NCBI GenBank assembly: GCA_903834925.1
Contig: CAILLA010000022.1
Span: forward strand, 1-64,000
DNA: 64,000 bases
Direction: 5' to 3'
DNA from: an uncultured Schlesneria sp.
GTDB lineage: Bacteria; Planctomycetota; Planctomycetia; Planctomycetales; Planctomycetaceae
Notes under the pieces: generated by a model
The model's database searches: none
Told to the model about the DNA's origin: nothing
What the model saw: only the letters and a program-made list of their open reading frames with translations
Shown: positions 45,210 through 54,839 of the stretch, piece after piece
How positions within the stretch are numbered: the stretch's first letter is position 1
Layout: each line of letters starts with the position of its first letter
Made by a program: the position numbers and the translations under genes

Positions 45210-47273
45210 ATGGATGCCAATCACCGATGTCGCACGGTCGCTATATTAGCGATGTTTCTGCTGCTATCGGCAAAATCTGCCAATGCTCAGCGGCTTCTGC
45301 CGACATTGTTTCCCGAACAACGGTCCATACAAATCCGAGATCCGTCGCAGCTTCCCAAGTACCGGATCAACGATTCTGTTCCTCCGCCGACCGTGTCCAC
45401 AAAAGTCGATCTTGAGCCGTATCCCGTTTCGCTCGATGATGTCATTCGAATTTCGCTTAGCCGCACAGATGTTGTTCGAATTCTTGTCGGTACGACCGCA
45501 ACATCGAGTGGACAGACGATCTACGACACGGCGATTACGAATACAACGATTGACCAGAGCAACGCTCGCTTCGACCCGGTTTTTTCGGCATCCACTGCCG
45601 AGAACAACGTGGAAAGTCCAACCACGAACGGAGCAGCCAAACCCGGTCAGGCGTTGCTTTACGGAATTCGAAGCGACGCGTTCGCCAATTCGACAAGTTT
45701 GACAAAGCTGAATGCCCTCGGTGGGACTTCAGAAATTGGCTGGAATTCGACCACCACTCAGTTTCACCCAGACATTTCCCTTCTGAATCCGCAAACATCG
45801 AGCTCCACGATGTTGAAATATACCCAACCGCTTTTAAAGGGAGCCGGATTCGGGCCGAATCTGGCTCCGATCGTCATTTCCCGAATCAATACCGAGATTT
45901 CGTTTTTCACATTGAAAGACTCGGTCCAGGAGATGGTTCGCGGAGTGATCGAAGCGTACTGGATGCTGGTCTATGCGCGGACGGACGTCTGGTCGAAGCA
46001 GCAGCAGATTGAGCAGTTGGAAGTCGTCGTCAACCGAATCAAATCCCGAGTCAAAGTCGCTTTCGATAACCGGGCGGATCTCTCTCAGGTTCAGGTGACA
46101 TTGGCCAATACGCGAGCCGCATTGGTGACTTCGCGCGCCAATGTGATTCAACGTGAGGATGCATTAAGGAACATCATCGGTATGCCTCCATCAGACGGGA
46201 AACGGCTGATTCCCTATTCTCCTCCAAACGACGAACGGTTTCACCCGAACTGGTCTCAGATTCTCGAAATCGCTTCAGAACGTCGACCTGATCTAGTCGA
46301 GTTGAAGTTGATCATCGAAGCGGACCAACAACAGATTTTGATCGCGAAAAATGCGGCGCTGCCACAGCTCGATGGAGTCGCCCTGTATCGCTGGAATGGT
46401 TTGGAAGGAACGACGCCAGGTGGACAGCAATTCCAAACCGGGACTGGTGCCAACACAGACTGGACACTGGGTGTGAATTTTTCGGTGCCGCTCGGCTTGC
46501 GTCAGTCTCGAGCGGGCTTGCGACAGCGAGAACTGACGATCGTTCGCGATCGAATCAATCTTAACCAGGGGATGCATAACGCGGCCCACCTGCTGGCAAC
46601 AAATATCCGTACCCTGGACCAGAACTACGAACTGTATCTGGCTTATCGCGAAGTTCGCGAGGCGGCCAAGATCAACCTCGACTATCAATTGGCCAAGTAT
46701 CGAACCGGAAGCGCCATTCTCATCAACGTCTTGCAGGCCGTGACCGACTGGGGGAACGCGATTTCTAACGAAGCCAACGCACTTGCGGCGTACAATACAA
46801 CGTTGGCAACCCTCGAACGTCAGACCGGAACGATTCTCGAAACGCATGGCGTCCGATTCTTTGAAGAACGGTTTGGTTCGATTGGTCCCCTGGGCCGATT
46901 CGTGCCGGATGTCTGCTATCCGCTCGACAACCGACCATCCCTAAATGGTGATCGATATCCAACGTCAGACAAACCCTCGGAAGAGAAGTTTGAATTGGAA
47001 CAACCAAAGAATATGCGAACCAAGCCGTTAGACATCGACTACGAAAAAGAGGACTTACCAGGCCTGGAAGAGAGTCTCCCGGATGTCCCGCCAGCTCCAA
47101 AACCAGATTCATTTCAGATACCGGCGCCGTCAACGACGCCCCAATTCCGCAGTTTGGATGACGTACCAATTCCCCCAGTTCCCGAAGGTAAAAAGCCGGA
47201 AATTGAGACTCCATCGGTCTCAGCGAAGCCCAAATCGATCAGACAGCGAGTTCTCAGTTGGTTACCGCGTTGA
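45210..47273 (+). CDS. TolC-family outer-membrane efflux protein
   Basis: 687 residues from the ATG at 45210 (GMDANHR), with a signal peptide (TVAILAMFLLLSAKSANA). The outer-membrane efflux repeats show as long coiled-coil stretches: STTMLKYTQPLLKGAGFG, RGVIEAYWMLVYARTD, QIEQLEVVVNRIKSRVKVA, and the second-half AAKINLDYQLAKYRTGSAILINVLQAVTDWGNA. A long Pro-rich tail (about 570-687) is unusual for TolC and probably disordered. It forms a trimeric exit duct for ABC- or RND-driven efflux. It follows the ABC ATPase gene by about 70 bp. Confidence 0.85.
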   Translation: MDANHRCRTVAILAMFLLLSAKSANAQRLLPTLFPEQRSIQIRDPSQLPKYRINDSVPPPTVSTKVDLEPYPVSLDDVIRISLSRTDVVRILVGTTATSSGQTIYDTAITNTTIDQSNARFDPVFSASTAENNVESPTTNGAAKPGQALLYGIRSDAFANSTSLTKLNALGGTSEIGWNSTTTQFHPDISLLNPQTSSSTMLKYTQPLLKGAGFGPNLAPIVISRINTEISFFTLKDSVQEMVRGVIEAYWMLVYARTDVWSKQQQIEQLEVVVNRIKSRVKVAFDNRADLSQVQVTLANTRAALVTSRANVIQREDALRNIIGMPPSDGKRLIPYSPPNDERFHPNWSQILEIASERRPDLVELKLIIEADQQQILIAKNAALPQLDGVALYRWNGLEGTTPGGQQFQTGTGANTDWTLGVNFSVPLGLRQSRAGLRQRELTIVRDRINLNQGMHNAAHLLATNIRTLDQNYELYLAYREVREAAKINLDYQLAKYRTGSAILINVLQAVTDWGNAISNEANALAAYNTTLATLERQTGTILETHGVRFFEERFGSIGPLGRFVPDVCYPLDNRPSLNGDRYPTSDKPSEEKFELEQPKNMRTKPLDIDYEKEDLPGLEESLPDVPPAPKPDSFQIPAPSTTPQFRSLDDVPIPPVPEGKKPEIETPSVSAKPKSIRQRVLSWLPR

Positions 47274-47395
47274 TTCGGAAAGTCTTAACGGCGTGGCCAC
47301 GCGATTGATTTACTCCTCCGATTTTCGAACCCTTTTCAATGTTCTTGTGTCGTATTTGCGAAACATCCCCTGTTACTGCTATCATGCGGGCTCAT

Positions 47396-47479
47396 GCGAG
47401 AGTGGCGAAACTGGCAGACGCGCTGGATTTAGGATCCTGTACCTTAATCGGTGTGGGGGTTCGACTCCCCCCTCTCGCA
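47396..47479 (+). tRNA. tRNA-Leu (anticodon UAG, reads CUA)
   Basis: A class II tRNA of 84 bases. The 7-bp acceptor stem GCGAGAG/CTCTCGC, D-stem GCG/CGC, anticodon loop TTTAGGA with TAG at 47430-47432, a long variable arm (ACC/GGT) and a T-stem GGGGG/CCCCC with TTCGACT loop are all present. The anticodon stem CTGGA/TCCTG contains one T-T mismatch. CCA is not encoded. A candidate -10 lies near 47372-47380. Confidence 0.95.
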
Positions 47480-47491
47480 TTTTCTGTTTTA

Positions 47492-47524
47492 CGACCCCTT
47501 GTGGATAAGATTCACGAGGGGTCG
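47492..47524 (+). terminator. Hairpin terminator after tRNA-Leu
   Basis: CGACCCCTTGTG and CACGAGGGGTCG (one G-T pair) with a 9-base loop, starting 13 bp after the tRNA. No long T-run follows. Likely an end for the tRNA transcript or a processing signal, immediately upstream of the LOG gene. Confidence 0.5.
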
Positions 47525-47545
47525 CTTCATTCAAAACGAGTGAAT

Positions 47546-48151
47546 ATGGACACAGCGATCAAAAACGAAGAACGGGTTGTCTGCGTTTATTGCGCTTCCA
47601 GCCAGGCCTGTGACCCTGCCTATCATGCCGCCGCGTTTCGTCTGGGCGAACTTCTGGCCGGGGGAGGCTGTTCGATTATCTATGGCGGTGGAGCGATCGG
47701 ATCAATGGGCGCGCTGGCCAATGGAGCACTCAGTCAACAGGGGCGCGTCATTGGAGTCATTCCCGATTTCATGGTAGAGCTGGAATGGGAGCATCCCGGC
47801 ATCACAGAGCTGCGGCGTGTGGAAGACATGCGCACTCGAAAGCATCTCATGTTGTCACAAAGCCATGCGGTCGTGGCGTTGCCGGGAGGAACAGGAACGT
47901 TGGAAGAACTTTTTGAAGCGATCACGCTCAAAAAACTGGGGCTGTACCTTCATCCGATTGTCCTCGTCAACACTCGAGGATTCTTCGATCCGCTGATCCA
48001 GCTTCTTTCATCAATGATCGCCGAACGATTTATGGGTGAGCAACACGAATCAATGTGGCAAGTCGTGGAACAGCCAGAAGACGCCTTGCCTGCCATTTCT
48101 TCAGCGCCGGATTGGCCAGCCAATGCGATCAAATTTGCTGCCCAACATTGA
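47546..48151 (+). CDS. LOG-family protein (cytokinin-nucleoside 5'-monophosphate phosphoribohydrolase type)
   Basis: 201 residues from the ATG at 47546; the longer open frame crosses the tRNA and is not real. The Rossmann-like fold has VCVYCASSQACDP, IIYGGGAIGSMG (ribose-phosphate loop), the catalytic Arg/Glu pair in MRTRKHLM and the PGGTGTLEELFEAIT motif of the LOG family. Family members hydrolyse nucleoside monophosphates to bases and ribose phosphate. The physiological substrate in bacteria is often unclear. Likely cytosolic and monocistronic. Confidence 0.88.
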   Translation: MDTAIKNEERVVCVYCASSQACDPAYHAAAFRLGELLAGGGCSIIYGGGAIGSMGALANGALSQQGRVIGVIPDFMVELEWEHPGITELRRVEDMRTRKHLMLSQSHAVVALPGGTGTLEELFEAITLKKLGLYLHPIVLVNTRGFFDPLIQLLSSMIAERFMGEQHESMWQVVEQPEDALPAISSAPDWPANAIKFAAQH

Positions 48152-48205
48152 ATCCCGCCGTGATTCCGCATTGGCGCTTTTGTTCACTTCGATCGGAAGA
48201 AGTCG

Positions 48206-49600
48206 TCAGGCGATTAACTCTGACACGACGCGTCCCGCGACATCGGTCAGTCGAAAATCCCGACCCTGAAAGCGATAGGTCAGCCGCTTATGGTCGAGAC
48301 CAAGTAAATGCAACATCGTTGCATGCAGATCGTGAACGTGTATCGGCTGAGTGACAGGGAAGCAGCCGAGTTCATCGGTTTCCCCTACGGTTTGCCCTGT
48401 GCGGACGCCACCGCCTGCCATCCACATTGTAAAGGCGGCAATTTGATGGTCGCGTCCGATGTCGGCATTCACCGTCTTTTGCCCGACCGCAGTTCTGCCG
48501 AATTCCCCGCCCCAAACCACAAGCGTGTCTTCCAAAAGACCTCGCTGTTTCAAATCCGCGATCAAGGCCGCACAAGCCTGATCGGTCTGTTGGCACTGGC
48601 TGGCAATCCCCTTGCGAAGGTTCGAATGATGATCCCAGTCGCCGTGACAGAGATGAATGAACCGAACGCCTCGCTCGACCATCCGACGTGCCAGCAGGCA
48701 GTTTCGGGCAAACGACGGCTGAGCCGGATCAACCCCATACGCCGCCAGGGTTGCCGGAGTTTCGCCACCAACGTTGATCGCCTCGGCAGCGGTTTCACCA
48801 AGTCGCTCAGCCAGTCGATAGGAATTGTTGCGAGCCAAAGTCTCAGGTGCGTTCGTCAATTGACTTCGATGCAAATTCATCTGGCGAACGGCATCGATCA
48901 TGTCACGCTGATCTTCGGCAGTCCGTCCTGCGGGCCTGGCGAGGTTCAAGATCGGTTCGGCTCCATCACGCAACGGAACTCCCTGGTAAGCCGCCGAGAG
49001 AAATCCTGACGCGTAGATCGATCCCTTCGTTCGTGGTCGCATCCCTGATTGCAACACAACGTAACCTGGCAAGTCCGAGGACTCAGTTCCCAACCCATAA
49101 TTGACCCACGCACCCAGGCTTGGCCGACCAAAAAACCGAGTCCCCGTATGCATAAACACTTCGGCAGGATGATGAGGGATTTCGTCCGTCTGCATTGTTT
49201 TGATAATCACCAGGTCGTCGACCACCTTGGCCGTAAATGGGAGCAACTCCGAAATTTCTGCTCCCGATTCACCGTAACGAGCAAATTGAACGTGCGTTCC
49301 CAGCAGGCTTGGACGTTGCTCCGTGATCTGAGCGAACTTCATTTTTGTCAGAAGTTCATCGCCAATTGGCTGGCCATCGAGTTCTCGTAGTTTCGGCTTG
49401 TTTTCAAACATTTCAAACTGGCTTGGTGCCCCAAGCATAAATAGAAAGATGACTCGCTTGGCTCGTGCGGGGAAATGTGGCCGCAGCAGCGGCGATATTG
49501 ATTCTTCAGCCTGAACCAGCGAAGGCCCGATACTTGCCGATGACAGTGACGCAAGACCTGCCACACCATAGCGAACGAACTCACGGCGATTCGGCATCAT
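48206..49600 (-). CDS. DUF1501 protein, partner of the first PSD1
   Basis: About 464 residues from the ATG at 49600 (MPNRREFVRYGVAGL; a start at 49618 adds six residues). Tat-type signal (NRREFVRYGVAGLASL). The DUF1501 core has VIFLFMLGAPSQFEMFENKP, VIIKTMQTDEIPHHPAEVFMHTG, GVRFIHLCHGDWDHHSNL, and ends VVWGGEFGRTAVGQKTVNADIGRDH. It lies directly after the PSD1 gene on the same strand, the usual planctomycete pairing, so the two products probably act together at the cell surface. Confidence 0.85.
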   Translation of the reverse strand: MMPNRREFVRYGVAGLASLSSASIGPSLVQAEESISPLLRPHFPARAKRVIFLFMLGAPSQFEMFENKPKLRELDGQPIGDELLTKMKFAQITEQRPSLLGTHVQFARYGESGAEISELLPFTAKVVDDLVIIKTMQTDEIPHHPAEVFMHTGTRFFGRPSLGAWVNYGLGTESSDLPGYVVLQSGMRPRTKGSIYASGFLSAAYQGVPLRDGAEPILNLARPAGRTAEDQRDMIDAVRQMNLHRSQLTNAPETLARNNSYRLAERLGETAAEAINVGGETPATLAAYGVDPAQPSFARNCLLARRMVERGVRFIHLCHGDWDHHSNLRKGIASQCQQTDQACAALIADLKQRGLLEDTLVVWGGEFGRTAVGQKTVNADIGRDHQIAAFTMWMAGGGVRTGQTVGETDELGCFPVTQPIHVHDLHATMLHLLGLDHKRLTYRFQGRDFRLTDVAGRVVSELIA

Positions 49601-49622
49601 CAATTGAGGTTCCCTCATTGCG

Positions 49623-51923
49623 TCATTCCCTCACCACGAATTCTTCAAGATTGAGAATCGTCTGTGCCAATTGAGTCCACGCCAACCGTTCGACATTTTC
49701 AGCAGACCGAGTCTTACCAGATGTTCCTTCGGTCAATGGGGATCTGGCACGATTCAAGACCTGGTTCAATAATTTCCGTTCGTGAGCATCGGGTAATCGG
49801 GTCAAGCAGAGCTGAAACATCCGGTTAACTCTTTGATCATCGTTTTCCAGTCGGCTTGAAACAATCTCCCTGGCAATGGCGTTTGCGGCTTCCGTAAACA
49901 TCGGATCGTTCAGCAGCGTCAGTGCTTGAAGTGGCGTATTCGAGGATTGTCTCCGCGTGCAGGAAGTGATCGCATCGGGAGCATCAAACGTCTGCAACAT
50001 CGGATGGGGTGTAAGCCGCCAATAATACGTGTAAAGCCCGCGCCTGTAACGGTCTTCACCCGGACTAATCTTCCACGGAGCCGGGGTGGCCCGGTTGATC
50101 ATGATGCCATCTGGTTGAAACGGAAAAACGCTCGGTCCACCGATCTTTGTGGACAGCAAGCCGCCTGCCGCTAGTGCCGTATCGCAAATTACTTCGGCCT
50201 CGAGTCGCGGTCGAGATTGTCGAGCCAGCCATCGATTATCGGCGTCGATCGCATCAACATCCAGTCGATGATGCGACGCTTGTCTGTACGTTGACGATAG
50301 GGTGATCTGTCGAATCAGACTCTTCAAACGCCAGCCACGCCTCGGAAGTTCGGAGGCCAGCCAATCCAGCAATTCAGGATGCGTCGGACGCGACCCTTGT
50401 GAGCCGAAATCATTCTCTGTTTCCACCAGTCCGCGACCAAACAAATGTTGCCAGACCCGGTTCACAGTGACTCGCGGAGTCAACGGTTGATCCGCACTCA
50501 CCAGCCATCGCGCGAATTCCAGTCGCGTCCGTGATCCTGGCGGCAATGGTGGCAATATCTGAGGAACATCAGGAGAGACAGGCTCGCCCGGACGGTGAAA
50601 CTCACCGCGAATAAACATTGTCGTCACGCGACCGGGTGTTGCCGGTTGCAGTACCTGCGCACTTTCAAAAGTCGGAATTCGACCGGTCAGCGAATCGATG
50701 TTCGCCGTTCGCTCCAGGTATCCAGGATCGCTTTTGATCCTTTCTGCTGACAGCGTTGCGGCATACGAAGTTCGTTCGGCCGTTAATGACGCAACTTCTG
50801 CAACGAGAGCATCGCGACGAGCAAACTGCTCTGGGGTTGCGAACTCCAACTTCGCTTCATCGGCTGAATTCACAAAGGCGAACAGGGCGTAATATTCCCG
50901 TTGAGTCAGCGGATCGAATTTATGGGAATGACACTGCGCACATCCCACGGTCAACCCGAGAAAAACCGTTCCAATTGTGTTGACGCGATCGACTACGGCA
51001 TCCAGACGTGACGTCTCACTTCCCCCATCCTGTTGACTGTTCAACAAGAACCCTGTGGCAATCCGATTTTGCGGTGAGGCGTCCGGAAGTAGGTCTCCGG
51101 CAAGTTGTTGAACGACGAATTCATCGAAGGGTAGATCGTCATTAATCGCGTTGAGAACCCAGTCACGATATTTCCAGACGACGCGAGGAGGGTCCCCTTC
51201 AAAGCCGCTACTGTCTGCATAACGAGCGGCATCAAGCCAATGGCGACCCCATCGTTCACCAAAATGAGGTGACGCCAGCAACCGATCGATAACACGCTCA
51301 AATGCATCAGGCCTCTCATCAGAAAAAAAATCCCGCTGTGCGTCACGATTCGCTGGAAGCCCAAGCAAATCCAAAGTCACTCGACGCAGTAATGTTTGGT
51401 CATTCGCTTGCACAGAAGGTTTCAGCCCGATTCGTGTCAGGCGATCTAAGATAAAACGATCGATTTCGTTTTGGGGCCAATCGAATCGTTCAACCATCGG
51501 CGGACGTGGCCGGGTTATGACTCGAAACGACCAATGTTCGCTCCAGGCAGCACCGTCATTGATCCATTGTCGCACGACTTCGACATCGCTTTCCGTCAGT
51601 TTCTGTTGAGCGTCAGGCGGAGGCATTTGTTCCTCAGGGTCACGACTGACCAACCGCTGAAAAAGCTTACTTTGCTCAGGCGAGCCGGAAATGACGAGCG
51701 GCTTATCCGTTCGCAAGGCCCCCTCTTTGGTATCAAGTCGCAAGTTCGCCTGACGAGCATTTTCATCGGGACCATGGCATGGAAAACAGGCCCGCGAAAG
51801 AACCGGAAGAACGTCCAAATTGAAATTGATTTGAGCGGTTGGCTGCGCGATTACTTCCCCGACTCGGCTGATCCCGATGAAAATTGCAAGAATAATTGCC
51901 CCGCCAATTCCCACAGGGTTCAT
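49623..51923 (-). CDS. PSCyt1-DUF1549-DUF1553 (PSD1) cytochrome-like protein, first copy
   Basis: 766 residues from the ATG at 51923, with a signal/anchor (GIGGAIILAIFIGISRVGEVIA). PSCyt1 shows RACFPCHGPDENARQANLRLD with a CxxCH heme motif, and a second CAQCHSHKFDPL lies in the DUF1549 region. DUF1549 is visible as LLRRVTLDLLGLPAN and FAVNSADEAK-type surroundings; DUF1553 as LEFARWLVSADQPLTPRVTVNRVWQHLFGRGLVETENDFG. These large proteins are planctomycete hallmarks of unknown function, probably binding c-type heme outside the cytosol. It precedes its DUF1501 partner. Confidence 0.85.
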   Translation of the reverse strand: MNPVGIGGAIILAIFIGISRVGEVIAQPTAQINFNLDVLPVLSRACFPCHGPDENARQANLRLDTKEGALRTDKPLVISGSPEQSKLFQRLVSRDPEEQMPPPDAQQKLTESDVEVVRQWINDGAAWSEHWSFRVITRPRPPMVERFDWPQNEIDRFILDRLTRIGLKPSVQANDQTLLRRVTLDLLGLPANRDAQRDFFSDERPDAFERVIDRLLASPHFGERWGRHWLDAARYADSSGFEGDPPRVVWKYRDWVLNAINDDLPFDEFVVQQLAGDLLPDASPQNRIATGFLLNSQQDGGSETSRLDAVVDRVNTIGTVFLGLTVGCAQCHSHKFDPLTQREYYALFAFVNSADEAKLEFATPEQFARRDALVAEVASLTAERTSYAATLSAERIKSDPGYLERTANIDSLTGRIPTFESAQVLQPATPGRVTTMFIRGEFHRPGEPVSPDVPQILPPLPPGSRTRLEFARWLVSADQPLTPRVTVNRVWQHLFGRGLVETENDFGSQGSRPTHPELLDWLASELPRRGWRLKSLIRQITLSSTYRQASHHRLDVDAIDADNRWLARQSRPRLEAEVICDTALAAGGLLSTKIGGPSVFPFQPDGIMINRATPAPWKISPGEDRYRRGLYTYYWRLTPHPMLQTFDAPDAITSCTRRQSSNTPLQALTLLNDPMFTEAANAIAREIVSSRLENDDQRVNRMFQLCLTRLPDAHERKLLNQVLNRARSPLTEGTSGKTRSAENVERLAWTQLAQTILNLEEFVVRE

Positions 51924-52082
51924 CCTTGGAGAATTCTTTAAAATCAATATCCAGTCAATGCGGACCATTTTTGATAAGGCGATCAAGTAAGCTGGATTCC
52001 CTGCAATACCAACGAGTATTGATACTGATTCTTGATGATTAAGTGCAATCAGCTCGAGTGATCGAAGGACCAATCATTCCGA

Positions 52083-53684
52083 TCACCTGCAACCAAAAGC
52101 CAACGCCTCTCGCATTTCTTCGAGCGTCACGACTCGATCGGGTTTTAAGATGCGAATCAGGCGTACCAGATTGCGAATTTGACGGCCATTCACATCGTGG
52201 TCCGCCAGTTCTTCAAATGTTCCCTGAACAAGCTCTAAACCCGCAGCGGTAAACATGGTCCTCCAAATAGTTGCTCGTGCATTAGCATCCAGATCTGGAT
52301 ATTCCAAACGTAACATGACTCGGCTGCGAATGGCATAATCCAACGTTTCCGGTCGGTTAGTCGTGAGGAACAACAGTCCTTCGTAATAGTCGAGAAGCCT
52401 CAGGAAAATCCCGACAATCGCTGAACGCTCTAAATCGCCTCCACGATGTGACAAGAAAATCTCGCATTCGTCGAATTGAAGTACGGCCTTCCATCGGACC
52501 ACACGAGCAAAGACAGACTGCAAGTTGTGTTCAATGGTTTCCACCGTAGTGCCAAGCTCACCAAACTCCAGAACATAAAGAGGACGATGAGTCATTTCCG
52601 CATAAACTTCCGCCGTGAGAGTCTTTCCCACTCCGGGTTTTCCGCTCGCCAGAATGACGACGCCACCATGCTTTCCCCGTATCAGATCTCCGAACAACTG
52701 GTCAGTTGGCGTCTCGAAGACTTTTTGCAGAACCCCTTTCATCCGGTCCGGCAGGCAAATTCGAGAGAGAGCACTGTCGTCGTATTCGTAAAGCTCAACG
52801 TCATCAATGTCAGCGAAGACGAACGACTTGGTATCAAGGCTGAAGGCACGGACAAACGGCATTCGACTGACGGATTCGGAGTAACGTCGGGCCCCAAATC
52901 CGTAACGGTAATCTCTATCCGAAGAACCGATTTCCGAGTCAATAACGGCTCGCCTCGGGACTTCGACCGTTCCTAAAGGTCGCATTCCCAAACCCGATCC
53001 AAACCAGAACTGCGACGTCAACTCCAACACCGGACCTCGCAACCAGATTTGCTGGCCAGCTTCGGTTGAAAGTCGTTCTGCGCGAACGAGCCGAAGATTG
53101 AATTCACTCGGAGAGATTTGCATCCGGCGGAAACCAAGTTTCTCCAGAACTTCCAGAACTGTTGATTCTGATGGGTCGCCGTCCTCGTTTAGAAAAAGCC
53201 CCGATTCAACCGGCCATGAGAATTCTGGAACGGTAGTCGCTAAACCGAGAATCGCTTTCAGGCTGACTAATTTGGCAAGTCGTTGATCATCTTCTTGAAA
53301 CACAACAGAAAGTATTACTGGATACCAACGACCATTCCACGAAAGTTCGGCATTGGGATTTCGTTGTCCCAGGGTTCCGAAAGCGGACCCGAATTCGACG
53401 GGGCTACTAACACGAAGCGAGTAAACGTCTTCATGGTCGATACCGCCCGCCTGAATCCCGTGAACGTGCAGGGCCAGAATCGCTCGCTGGTTTGGCTTGA
53501 GGGTCGAGCTTTCCAGCAATGAACAGGCCAACGAGCGTGGAAATTGCGACAGTTCAATGGTCATATTGACGTTGCCGGTCGATACCCCAAGCAGTGACTC
53601 AATCTGTTCCTGTTCGTCATTTGTCAGTGAACATCGCTGCCTCGCAGCATCAAGGACACTTCGACTGATGACCAGTTTTGCCAT
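52083..53684 (-). CDS. AAA+ ATPase with large unknown N-terminal region
   Basis: 533 residues from the ATG at 53684 (the frame is open to 53729). Residues about 1-330 are an uncharacterised beta-rich region. The AAA+ module spans about 335-530: Walker A SGKPGVGKTLTAE (about 347-356), Walker B VLQFDECEIF (about 401-410), sensor-1 LFLTTNRPETLD, arginine-finger region AIRSRV, and lid NGRQIRNLVRLIRIL. By eye the ATPase core resembles the AAA family associated with DUF7025-like regions in fungi and some bacteria. The function is unknown; it could be an unfoldase, remodelling factor or phage-related protein. It is codirectional with the PSD1 gene but 160 bp upstream of it. Confidence 0.7.
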   Translation of the reverse strand: MAKLVISRSVLDAARQRCSLTNDEQEQIESLLGVSTGNVNMTIELSQFPRSLACSLLESSTLKPNQRAILALHVHGIQAGGIDHEDVYSLRVSSPVEFGSAFGTLGQRNPNAELSWNGRWYPVILSVVFQEDDQRLAKLVSLKAILGLATTVPEFSWPVESGLFLNEDGDPSESTVLEVLEKLGFRRMQISPSEFNLRLVRAERLSTEAGQQIWLRGPVLELTSQFWFGSGLGMRPLGTVEVPRRAVIDSEIGSSDRDYRYGFGARRYSESVSRMPFVRAFSLDTKSFVFADIDDVELYEYDDSALSRICLPDRMKGVLQKVFETPTDQLFGDLIRGKHGGVVILASGKPGVGKTLTAEVYAEMTHRPLYVLEFGELGTTVETIEHNLQSVFARVVRWKAVLQFDECEIFLSHRGGDLERSAIVGIFLRLLDYYEGLLFLTTNRPETLDYAIRSRVMLRLEYPDLDANARATIWRTMFTAAGLELVQGTFEELADHDVNGRQIRNLVRLIRILKPDRVVTLEEMREALAFGCR

Positions 53685-53747
53685 AGAATTTACTCGCGGA
53701 CCTGAGACGCTTCGGGCGTCGTTCTTCATTGCGACACTGCGACCAGT

Positions 53748-54806
53748 TTAATGGTGTTGTTTTGCACTCACTCCAGAACTGTCGCGTGCAATCCGAAAAC
53801 CGTTGTTAATAATCTGCCATTGAGGCGAATGCCAGTTACGAGCAGCAGAGCGCGCGCGTCCGGCCATACTGACCCAGGCTCCACCCCGCAGAACTCGAAA
53901 TCTGGTGAACTTTGTCACAACCGGATCAGTCGCCGGGGCACCTTCATAAGCGTGTTCATCGTAGGCGTCAAAACACCATTCGCGAACATTTCCGTGCATG
54001 TCGAATAACCCGAACGCGTTCTTCATGTCTGGAAAGGAACCAACCGTTGTCGTTCGCTTCAGGTAGACCCCCGCTTTCGAAGTGCCATACGGCATCGTTC
54101 CATTAACATTCGCTTTGTCGCCGTTCAACTCGTCACCAAAATGAAACGGGGTTGTTGTCGAGGCGCGACACGCGTATTCCCACTCTGCTTCCGTCGGCAA
54201 ACGATAACCGTTTCCGCCGACGATTGTAACGACCGATGATTCAATCCGATGACCCAGGTGCCGAACGTCCGAAAGTTTGTAGTGGGCCTCAAGCCCATCC
54301 TTGACGCTCAACATATTGCAGAATTCGATCGCCTCATACCAGGAAACTCGATCAACCGGAAACCGGCTCGTATCCATGGTGGTCACTTCGTCAAAGATCG
54401 TTTCAAACCCCTCCTCATTCTTTAGCAACTGTCGGGCAAACTCAACATCTTCTCGATCTTTGTCGGTCTTCGAAAACACACTCGGATTCGTCCCTGCCAC
54501 CTGCTGGTATTCGCGTTGAGTGACTTCGTAAACGCCGAGATAGAACGATTTCGAAATCTCAACCGAATGTGCCGGTTGCTCATCCTTTGGATAATCGGGG
54601 TGAAAATTTCTATCGGCTTTACGATACGCTTCCACATCCGCATCAGTTGAACCCATGAGAAATCGGCCTGCAGGGATCAAATTCAGTTTGATACCCGTCG
54701 ATTTTGAAACCACCGACTCTGGCGGACCTTGCGTCTGGCCCTCGGTCAGCTCGGACGCAGCCATAGGAAAACCGATCACAATGGCGAATACTATCGAGCG
54801 ATGCAT
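53748..54806 (-). CDS. Secreted formylglycine-generating-enzyme-fold (SUMF1) protein lacking FGE cysteines
   Basis: 352 residues with a signal peptide (SIVFAIVIGFPMAASELTEG). The FGE-sulfatase fold is clear: LIPAGRFLMGSTDADVEAYR, YLGVYEVTQREYQQVAG, VSWYEAIEFCNMLSVKDG, YRLPTEAEWEYACRA, and the C-terminal VLRGGAWVSMAG...SAARNWHSP...NNGFRIAR. True FGE uses two cysteines in that last segment; here it has none, with Ser and Arg instead. It is therefore more likely a ligand-binding or hercynine-synthase-like relative, or a non-catalytic exported member. It is codirectional with the AAA+ gene. Confidence 0.8.
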   Translation of the reverse strand: MHRSIVFAIVIGFPMAASELTEGQTQGPPESVVSKSTGIKLNLIPAGRFLMGSTDADVEAYRKADRNFHPDYPKDEQPAHSVEISKSFYLGVYEVTQREYQQVAGTNPSVFSKTDKDREDVEFARQLLKNEEGFETIFDEVTTMDTSRFPVDRVSWYEAIEFCNMLSVKDGLEAHYKLSDVRHLGHRIESSVVTIVGGNGYRLPTEAEWEYACRASTTTPFHFGDELNGDKANVNGTMPYGTSKAGVYLKRTTTVGSFPDMKNAFGLFDMHGNVREWCFDAYDEHAYEGAPATDPVVTKFTRFRVLRGGAWVSMAGRARSAARNWHSPQWQIINNGFRIARDSSGVSAKQHH

Positions 54807-54839
54807 CAGTTCCCTTTGGTCTATATCGGCAGTCGATGT

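Noticed and set aside
47339-47545. Long N-terminal extension of the LOG protein
   Set aside because: It would be translated through tRNA-Leu. The conserved LOG fold begins just after the ATG at 47546.
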